A DNA stretch of 64,000 nucleotides from Paramacrobiotus metropolitanus (lineage: Eukaryota; Tardigrada; Eutardigrada; Parachela; Macrobiotidae): assembly GCF_019649055.1 (NCBI RefSeq), contig NW_026570229.1, positions 1,984,001-2,048,000 of the forward strand, written 5' to 3'. Within the stretch, counting starts at the first letter, position 1. Each line of letters opens with the position of its first letter. Made by a program: the position numbers and the translations under genes. The notes beneath the pieces were generated by a model, which saw only the letters and a program-made list of their open reading frames with translations, did not search any database and was not told the DNA's origin. Positions 56,026 to 64,000 of the stretch are shown here, piece by piece.

Positions 56026-57781
56026 ATGGACATCGACAGCGTGTGCTTTGATCAACGCGACTTCGTCGACATCGAGCAGTTCCAGGAGACCTTCGACAGC
56101 GAAGGCGCCAAGGGCATCCACAATCTCCTGCAGCAGAAACAGGACGAACTGAAGCTCCTCCCCCTCAACATCGCCATCATCGGCTCCTCGGGCGCCGGCA
56201 AATCCACCTTCATCAACGCCGTCCGTGGTCTGACTTCAGACGATCCGGACGCCGCGCCTACCGGCTGCGTGGAGACCACCCGGGAGGCGACCGCCTACGC
56301 GCAACCCGGCAACGACATGCTCAAATTCTGGGACCTCCCGGGTGTCGGGACTGACAACTTCCCGCAGGATCGCTATCTCGAGCTAATCCATTTCGACCGC
56401 TATGATTTCTTCTTAATTCTATCGGCGGTGCGGTTTACCGGGCTGGATATGTGGTTGGGCCGGGAGATTCTCCAGTCGAACCGGCAGTTTTTCTTCGTCC
56501 GCACCAAGATCGCCATGGATGTGTCCAATGATCGGCGCACCCGACCGCGGACGCACGATGAGGATGTGCTGTTGCGGACCATCCGGGAGGATATCGAAAT
56601 GCATCTGCGGAAGAATCAAGCGCTGGCACCGATTTTCCTGATCGACAGTTTGCGGACGCGCCGGTTTGATTTCAACCAGTTAGAGATGCAGCTCATCAAG
56701 GATTTCCCGGCGATGAAACGGCAAGCGCTCACACTGGCCATGAACAGTTTGAGTGAAGACATGATCAAAGAAAAAATCAAGGTGGGCAAAATTAGTAACA
56801 ACTTACATCGATGTTGGGCTTTCTTCAAGCTTTCTTTGTATGTCAGTAAACGGACAACAAACCCTCTAAAAATAAGTCTGCAGTGTCTGGTGTTTGCATT
56901 TTTTGCGTTATTAATCACTACAGCTTTCCACATGTACAGTCCGAATCAAGATTCTTTAGCGCAGTGACCTCAATAAAAATTGGTCAGAATGGGCGTCTGA
57001 AAGGTCACTTCAATTTATATAAACTAACAGAAATGGTATTTAAAAGTAACAGAATGAGCATTGAAAAGGTCACGGTATATGAACTACAAGGTGTGACTAA
57101 ACGAAAGATAAATTCATTTTAAAGCACATTTGCGCAAACAAGCACTACTTTGTTCGAACCCAATGCTGGCGATCTACGCGCACTTACTGTTGTTCTTGCC
57201 GCACACTGTTTGCTGATTTTTTTATTAATTTTTGAACCGTTAACCGGCTGACCGATTTCTACTTTTTTGCTCTAAATCCTGTATGGGTGTTATTCGCACA
57301 GGTTCTCCGCAGTGAAATCTGGAAGATCTCCATGGTCTCCGCCGGGATCGGAGCCGTGCCCATCCCGGGCGTGTCCACCGTCAGCGACATGGGCATCGTC
57401 ATGTACGCCATCGTGCGCTACCTGGCCATCCTGGGACTGGACGACGCCTCGTTGAAACAGACCTCCAAACGCACCGGTCTGGATTTCGGCAGTCTCACCG
57501 CCATGGTGCACGACTGGTTCCCGCCGTCGCTCTTCGCCGTGGGCAGTCTCAAAGAACTGACGACCTTTGCCGCCTCGCGCGGCTTATCCACGTACATCAC
57601 GGAGGCCACGAAACTGGTGCCGATCTTTGGGCAGATGTTTGGCGCCATGGTCTCCTTCGGGATGCTCTACCGGACTCTGCACGGCTTGCTGGATGTGATG
57701 GAGAAGTTGGCGCTGAAGGTCGCCCAGCTCAACCTGGAAGCGGCGGCTAGTGTGGAAGCGGATAGTGATGATGACCTTTAG
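56026..57781 (+). CDS. Immunity-related GTPase (IRG), intact, two exons, 411 aa
   Basis: Exons are 56026-56781 and 57302-57781. Donor AAG-GTGGGC, acceptor ATTCGCACAG, phase 0. An unspliced reading adds ~60 unrelated residues ending at 56967. G1 GSSGAGKS (53-60), the switch region TGCVETTREATAY, G3 DLPGVG (103-108) and FFVRTKIAMD (G4 region, 156-165) are present; the canonical TKxD is stretched to TKIAMD, as in its paralogue (TKIFLD). Exon 2 gives the helical C-terminal domain (IPGVSTVSDMGIVMYAIVRYLAILG) with long hydrophobic helices able to touch membranes, and ends VEADSDDDL. The family length of ~400 aa fits. No N-terminal myristoylation Gly is seen (MDID). Exons are very GC-rich. By analogy the role is defence against intracellular microbes or membrane traffic; this is not shown here. 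Confidence 0.9.
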
Positions 57782-58171
57782 ATTAGAGGCACCTTTCCAA
57801 AAGGTGCGATGACGATAGCGAAAAAAGCACGGCAGTAGATTTGTGACCGTTCCAGGTATACTGTAATTCAACCGGCTACTGCAGTGACGAAAAACAGTTG
57901 TAAAACCTCTTTTGTATCAGTTTTTGCTTTAGTGTTACGGTATTAGAAAGTCATTGCATCATGCTGAACTGGTTTTTATCTATGTACTGCACTAGGTGAA
58001 TAACTTTCCAGATTCGCAGTTGTAGATCTACGTCACTGACAATACAGAATTAAACACAATCGTCGGTACTTCCACAAACGAAATGCACGAATTCACCCAA
58101 ATGGCAAATATGTACTGTTTAATGTACCCAAATATGTACCCAAATGTTTGATGACCTTTGGTTCTCCTAAA
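57782..58171. other. Intergenic, 3' flank of the IRG gene
   Basis: AT-rich, no gene. Leads into the palindromes. Confidence 0.4.
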
Positions 58172-58231
58172 TTCGTTTGAACACATGTATAGTAATGGTT
58201 TAAACCATTACTATACATGTGTTCAAACGAA
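58172..58231. repeat. Perfect 60-bp palindrome without spacer
   Basis: Two 30-nt arms (58172-58201 and 58202-58231) are exact reverse complements about the centre TTT/AAA, reading TTCGTTTGAACACATGTATA at the outer left. It overlaps the next palindrome by three bases. Confidence 0.95.
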
Positions 58232-58292
58232 GTACATGCTTAGAAGTTCTTTAATTCAAATTTGAATTAAAGAACTTCTAAGCATGTACTTC
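58229..58292. repeat. Perfect 64-bp palindrome without spacer
   Basis: Two 32-nt arms (58229-58260 and 58261-58292) are exact reverse complements about the centre CAAA/TTTG, reading GAAGTACATGCTTAGAAGTT at the outer left. Confidence 0.95.
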
Positions 58293-58462
58293 AGTCATAT
58301 TTATTTCAAAATTATGTACCAGCGCTTCAACAACCCAGATAGGTACTACAGCTTATATATAGTAGTACCGTACTGTATACATACCCAATATTATGGACTT
58401 CAAAGCATGTACTTCAATAATGTAGATATTTACTACATTATGTACCAGCGCTTCAACATCGA
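58281..58462 (+). repeat. Direct repeat, unit ~125 bp
   Basis: AGCATGTACTTCA (58281 and 58404) and TATGTACCAGCGCTTCAACA (58313 and 58439) recur at offsets of 123 and 126 bp. The first copy includes the right edge of the second palindrome. Confidence 0.8.
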
Positions 58463-59394
58463 TACAGGATAAAAACTATGTTCGTTCATCAGAAATGACG
58501 TCGCCGTCGTCTGGAGCTCATGTCCATCTGGGCGACTCTTTCTGATCAGGAAGAATCGATGGTCTCGTGTCCCCTTAGATAAGAAGTCATAAATTTTTGG
58601 GCTGCCGCACTGTGAACTTGCGACAATACTTACACTACAGTTACGTGCAGCACATTGGTGGAATTCAGATACAGCTGTACGTGTAATAGACATATCTGCA
58701 CTCTGCTAGATGATGTTTTTTAGGTAATTATGGTAGACATTTTTAGTTTTATTCAAAATGTTTAAGTTATTAGGTAGCATGTTTTGGTTTTCAAACCTCT
58801 ATATGGCTCTGTCAGATATGACACAGAGGCAGATGGAAAATGGGGCAAATATCGCCTTTATTGGTACAATAAAGCAACAACAACAACACAAAAACCAACA
58901 GAAAACCCAATGCGGGAAAAGCTGGAAAAAGTGCCTGCAGTGCGCTGGTGAGGAATCGTGATTAATGATTCCGCGTGCTGCGGGTGTGCAACAGCTGATG
59001 CTGCAAAGCATGGAATCGCCCGTAGGCGCAGGGCTCCACCCCCAAGAGTGCAGAGAAATGCGCTGATTGGTCAGCGTAGACAAAGTATACGCTGAGTAAG
59101 CAGCGTAATAGCGCGGCACGAATGGAGTAGCCATGTGCGGGCGGGCGACAGAGCAAAGCCACGAGAGGTGTCTACCGCCTCGAGTGAGCGGTCTCTGACA
59201 GCTCTATGCATGGCCAGCGCGGGCCCAGCGACCGGAATTGCAAAAAAGTCGACAAGCGGATTAACATAACATTGACTTACGGCTAGCATAATCTGACATA
59301 TCATTAGCATAACTTGGATTAATCAGCATACGCTAATAATGCGCCCGGACAACCACTTACATCTACGGGCGTTTTATATATCGGCAACGTATTA
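58463..59394. other. Intergenic, no gene supported
   Basis: Includes a CAACAACAACA tract at about 58876. The segment 58960-59240 is GC-rich but carries no recognisable domain in any frame. Confidence 0.4.
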
Positions 59395-59570
59395 TTTTCT
59401 GTAGGGCAACGCCATATAAAAGCCTTTAATAGCGTTGCTATGCAGAATTTATCCGAGATAATTGTCTCGGATAAATTTATCCGAGACGCAATGCACAGGG
59501 ACCAGACCATTTCCGTCCGAAATTAACAATTCCCACTCCCGGAACATCCCAAGAACCGATACAGAAACTG
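59395..59570. repeat. Hairpin repeat with IRG G3 fragment, copy 2
   Basis: A direct copy of 53800-53990: GGGCAACGC...GCGTTGCTATGCAGA hairpin, TTTATCCGAGATAATTGTCTCGGATAAA, then GCAATGCA...GGGACCAGACCATTTCCGTC and TTCCCACTCCCGGAACATCCC. The last part on the minus strand still encodes DVPGVG after one frameshift, so an IRG gene piece was copied along with the hairpin. Confidence 0.7.
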
Positions 59571-61681
59571 TAGATCAGATGCATAAATTAAACCATTTTG
59601 ACGTACGAGTATATGCTGCCGTAGAATGCACGCTTGCTGCCGCGTAACTTGCCCTTTGCTGTTGTCAGTTTTTTCAAATAATTTGAATTTATATTAGCGG
59701 AAAAAAAACTAATAAAAATAGATTGCAATACTTGAAGAGAGTTTCTGGCATTATTTTGTAACCGTGGTCAGCACTCAGCAGCAATTGTCGTACAGATTAT
59801 CCGGCAGCCGGCGCACGACAATGCTTTGCGACTGTGAGAGATGATTGCTTATACTATATGACATACTTTATGCATAAGTACGCGTAATACTCGTGTAGCC
59901 TATAAACTACATTTGCATAATTTAAAATATATAACTGCATGGTTCACAAGCGTGATCATTCTTTGAATGCTTAAAGTCAAAACTGCGTAATAAAATATTA
60001 AAAAAATTATTCTGTTTGAATAGCTGCGTTAAGATTAATTATTGATGCATGTCACATATATGTATATAAGTTAATATAACATTAATCCTAAACAAAGGTC
60101 ACTAGTGAATGATTACTAGCTACCTGTGCATCATGTCTCCGTGCACTTATTTTCGCATCCCGTATTTCATACTGATCGTTTTTATTTCAATCACCTGGTC
60201 GCTTGACGTCATATATACCCACTAAATATGTTATGGATTGCGTAACCGGAAATAAAGAGCAATGTTAGCCGATGGACCTGGTATATCTGTCTGCAGATTA
60301 CATGATTGTTGCATCGGATCGGCAAGCGAGTCCAGGTTTTGTAGAAATTTAATTATCCTGAGATGACGCTAATCAACTGGATGCAAAATTATGTAACAGA
60401 CACTTTGTTTACAATAATTACAAGCTGTTACATGTATGAAGTTACAAGCACAGTTGCGAATCGTGCTGTACGTTATTTAACGTAGGTACTATGTGTAGAT
60501 ATATTATTTTAAGGGAAGTGTGCCGGTACATGGTACCAATTCGTATACAGTACATATATCGGCATTGGTCCCATAATCAATTTCAGATTCAGGCCTGCAA
60601 CAATGCAACAAAAGATTTGAATGTAAGTACCGTATTTACTGAGAAAAGCTCGCCTGTACCCAAATTACGAATAAAACTCACAGAATAAATTATAAAATCT
60701 AAGAAGATGACATAAAAATGAAAAAGTCATTTAATAAATTTTTGTGACGAAGGAATACTGCATTTGGCTGCAGTTTGAAACCATATAACCACTTCGAGAT
60801 GTTGTCGAAACCAAACAAACTTGTTGACCGTGATGATTTTGTCTGTTTTTTAGCTGTGGGCAGTTCCGACATTTGTAGACTGTAGTAAACGGCAAATTAT
60901 TATATTATAGTGTTATTCTTCTACATTTCGATGTGTACATGTACAATCAATAAAGGATCTCCACGGCTCCACCCGTAAATGTAGCTTAAGAGTCACGCAT
61001 TTAATTTCGATCATGCGCATTGCACAGGAATATATCAATTACGGGTATAATTACCATTTTTTGAATAATGGTAAATGCGCAGCGGCATATAATGCATTAC
61101 TCAAGTACTCGTATATTACAGGCAGGTTAGGTAATAATTACTCGTATAACATTCCACATTAATTTAGTAGGTGTGTCGTGTCGCGTGTGGGTGCCGCTTA
61201 AGAAATAAAAAGTACAATTACTGATAAGTATACGTCTCAATAAATACTCATTAATTCATTAGTACTTATCTTATGTGAATGCTATAATACGACAGCAAAT
61301 TGCACGTAATAATTGGGCTCCATAATTTTTTTTCACAGTGCATTTAATTTGATTAGAAGCAGACACGCACCGGTTAGTCGGAAAACAGGAAAACAAAATT
61401 AATTTACGCTCTACATGCATTTGACATGGGTGGTGCTTGCCAAATATCGATATAAAATTCATAAACTATCGATATAAATATTGTATAAAAGAGTAACATT
61501 CATATCTTCATAATATTACTTGGTCGTTATTTCACGATTCTCATGGCGACAACCTACCGCTTAAAAATGTACTGCGTGATTTAGCGTTTAACCAATGTTC
61601 ATTTGTGTAATCCAATAAAAACTTACCGCTTAAAAATTAAGCAGTATGTTTTACTTTATAATTACCTTAAATATTCAGGAA
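59571..61681. other. AT-rich intergenic, no gene supported
   Basis: No coding frame, RNA gene or defined repeat recognised. Confidence 0.4.
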
Positions 61682-61803
61682 AGTGGGTTTGTCATTGTGG
61701 TAAACGTAGTGTAGTGGCAGTCGTTCATAGCACAACTTTCGAGGTACGTAAATAATTCCTATCTGTACATTTACGGTAGAAATTACAGGACACACTTGTA
61801 AAC
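61682..61803 (+). repeat. Dispersed repeat, copy 2
   Basis: Partner of 35751-35867 in the same orientation, with ~70 percent identity and small gaps. Shared core GTAGAAATTACAG and TCATTGTGGTA. Confidence 0.5.
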
Positions 61804-63255
61804 ATAATCCATTTTACCCTGTCGCAGGCAGGTTATGTCCTGCATATATCAGACATCACCGTGCGCGATCTAGACGAAGAACGCAAGAAACGTCTATTTT
61901 CAAAGTCATCAAGGTGATTGCCGTGCAGAATGCCGGTATAAACTGTCAATTTCCATAATGCATTTAAAAATGCCGGGTCACGTTATACTTGATATATATG
62001 TCTATATCTGCATAACGTACGTATGTGCCGGTTTGAAAATCTACATGATTATCAGCAGCGGTTGTTGATGCAAAACCCAGCCAGCCTTTAAAAATACACA
62101 TACTACCGCTTCATTACACCAGGGTCACCTTTACCGCGGCGCGTCCCCCGGCGCAATGGAAATACGGGAAACGCGGTGTATAATTGTCTATACACGCTGG
62201 GAGTTTGATATATATCCACAGCTCGTCTATGTGTAATTAATTCATTCCCCCAGCCTGAAAAGTGTGCAGCCGAGAGTGTATGTTAATGGCAACACTACGC
62301 TAATCGGCTGGATCGTAACACGGGGTATCAGCCGGTACCCGTTTTGCGCCGCACTGTCTGCCAGGTAGAAGGTCCAATCTATCATCCTGCATATGTTGCA
62401 GCACTGCAGTGTGGCTCTCGCGCTATCGTCCAATCGATAAGACTTGTTTGCCAGACGTCGCTCTTCCGCGAACAACCACCACAACACACACACACGATAC
62501 CACGATTTACCCACAACCGTGCACTTTACGTGTCTTTACCAGTCCACGCACTTAATTGGCTTTTATAATATTATACGTATATATATGTATATATATCGAT
62601 GAACGATGATCAACGTCAACTTGCATCATGCTCAACCGTTTTGCGCCGCGGTAGATTAATATTAAATGGTGTGCCTGCACTTGAAACTGCTTATCGTAAT
62701 AGAAATTTTGGTCAAGAACACGAGTAGCGCTTTTTCTTCCCGTATCGCTATCAGCAGTGCGAAGGTAAGTGCACCGAATTATTTATGCCACTATTCTCCT
62801 GATTTGTGCGGAAATTCTTGGAAAAGCCGATCATCTTATGCGAAAAATCTTTATAAAAAATTAATAAAACATAACGTGATAAGATCATAAGAGTAATATA
62901 AATGGGAATTTTTCGGAAGCCATAGATCAAAGAAATGCATTTAATAAACCGTCGGCGAGCCAAGCGAGCCGGCTTTATGATTTTTTTCTTAAATACTGTA
63001 CTTGATTAATTTTACCCATCGTATTTTTCACAACAAACCACTACAATAATTTTTTATTGTTGTTGAATTGCAGGACCGGTTTATGTTTGTTAATATTGTG
63101 CGGTGTACCCAGCCCGTGCGAGCGCTTCCGCCCGTCGCGCAGCTGCACCGACGTACGTACAGCTGCGTAGTATTCAACAGCGCGATCGTAAAAAGGCAGC
63201 GTAGTCGGTCGCCACTCATACAGTACACACACCGTAAACAGCACACAGAGACGCA
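61804..63255. other. Intergenic, no gene supported
   Basis: The segment 63060-63250 becomes GC-richer and has frames on both strands; it could be a 5' untranslated exon of a gene beyond the window. A TATATA-rich tract lies at 62570-62600. Confidence 0.35.
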
Positions 63256-63290
63256 GAAAGAGAGAGAGAGAGAGAGCGACACACACACAG
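63256..63290 (+). repeat. Compound microsatellite (GA)n(CA)n
   Basis: AAAGAGAGAGAGAGAGAGAG is followed by CGACACACACACAG. Simple-sequence repeat. Confidence 0.9.
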
Positions 63291-64000
63291 AGCCTGCCTG
63301 CTGTGTATGCTATGCTATTCAAGCTGCCAATCGAGTATCATTCAGAGCCGAGAGTCGTACAGTATTGGTTGTGTGTGCATTAAAAGCAGAATTTTTACTA
63401 CGCGAGGCATTACGGTAAAAATGCCAGTACATATTCTTGGCACGAGAATATTTTCTACCACGGTTTGCCGATGGCAAGGCAATATGAATTGTTCTCCTTT
63501 TCTCGGTGTGTGTTGTTTTTCATCCCCGTGTTGATTTCCGATAGCATACTGGTTTAACCGTTCAAGGTAGCAAGCAGTATAATAAAAAAACCCGCAGTCT
63601 TTCATTGACACCATCGACAACAACATTGAGTGACAGTGAACAGTGAGACGCTGAGAGCAGCAGTATTACATTTGCCCCTGAAAAATTCTTGGTCTTTCAA
63701 CAGGCGTCCCGATCCCCGCGACAGGTAAGCCATATGCAGGAGAAATGTATTCCCTTTCTGAAAAAAATTTTCCCTTCGTGAATAACTGCGTGGGCTGGCC
63801 GAAAACGGGATCGCGGTGTGTCTGTGAGTGCGTAAGTAATGTAGTAAGTGGTGCGAGAACGGTATTGATCAGCGCGCGCGGCCAGGCTAATCGCATCCTG
63901 GCATCTCGCGCAGCCCGTGTGTATTTATCCTTGGACGTCCGCGGTTGAAGGTCGAAAATATATCGGCCCGGCCCGGTGCAGCCAGGCTCCCCTGGATCCG
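63291..64000. other. Window end, no gene supported
   Basis: Short frames only. Possible splice donors (AGGTAAG at about 63722) hint at an upstream exon of a gene continuing to the right, but no coding part is certain. Confidence 0.35.

Noticed and set aside
1-64000. TACTCGTA/TACGAGTA words seem frequent
   Set aside because: Rough counting gives perhaps twice the expectation, without clustering; this may be only a genome-wide word bias.
1-64000. CRISPR array or bacterial operon structure
   Set aside because: Spliced genes, tRNA-like and eukaryotic transposon families exclude a prokaryotic source; no regularly spaced repeats with unique spacers were seen.

Overview
The window looks like nuclear DNA of a multicellular invertebrate. 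Genes are sparse and split by short GT-AG introns, mostly 60-120 nt with a few longer. Intergenic DNA is AT-rich, and DNA transposons and their non-autonomous relatives are abundant. A gustatory-receptor-like 7TM gene points to a protostome. Immunity-related GTPases (IRG) together with this gene style would fit a tardigrade or another ecdysozoan, but I cannot prove the species from sequence alone. All exon joins given here were read by hand from splice consensus and checked for reading phase; none was tested against RNA.

Layout. 0-6 kb: gene-free, with a long foldback repeat (349-912), a GACATTTCG-motif repeat with a 9-bp minisatellite (2.9-3.6 kb), a hAT-like MITE (4.09-4.60 kb) and a tRNA-like sequence. 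6.1-10.6 kb: a complete ISL2EU-like transposon with ~115-bp terminal inverted repeats and two convergent spliced genes, a THAP-DDE transposase and a SWIM-YqaJ nuclease. 10.6-24 kb: mostly gene-free, with a nested inverted/tandem repeat, an LTR-element scar with a tRNA-Phe-type primer site, a small membrane-protein ORF broken by TAG, a gustatory receptor pseudogene and a retroelement remnant. 25-25.8 kb: the last exon of an Ig-like secreted or receptor protein.

27.2-35.0 kb: the most striking region, a CACTA/EnSpm-like element carrying a transposase (840 aa) and two spliced accessory genes (12 exons, 447 aa; 6 exons, 393 aa, Cys/His-rich). The whole element is studded with 22 exact copies of the palindrome GCGANNTCGC, in exons, introns and spacers alike. 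About 0.1 would be expected by chance, and I saw none elsewhere in the window.

36-38.2 kb: an intact three-exon gustatory-receptor-like gene, the source or sister of the pseudogene at 22 kb, inside a segmental duplication. 41-43.3 kb: a two-exon gene for an unknown acidic protein. 44.8-45.9 kb: a secreted leucine-rich-repeat protein. 43.9-59.6 kb: an IRG GTPase cluster with one intact gene (56.0-57.8 kb), one nearly intact gene with a single in-frame TAG (46.3-48.2 kb) and three decayed pieces (43.9, 54.0 and 59.5 kb). Between them lies an intronless secreted HAD-family phosphatase (48.9-50.3 kb) that may be of bacterial origin. At 58.2 kb two perfect palindromes of 60 and 64 bp stand side by side. 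The last 4.5 kb hold only repeats and a GA/CA microsatellite.

How it fits together: host genes suggest chemosensation (receptor), cell-autonomous defence (IRG cluster, LRR and Ig proteins) and a secreted phosphatase. The rest is a record of transposon activity, with two elements complete enough to have been recently active.
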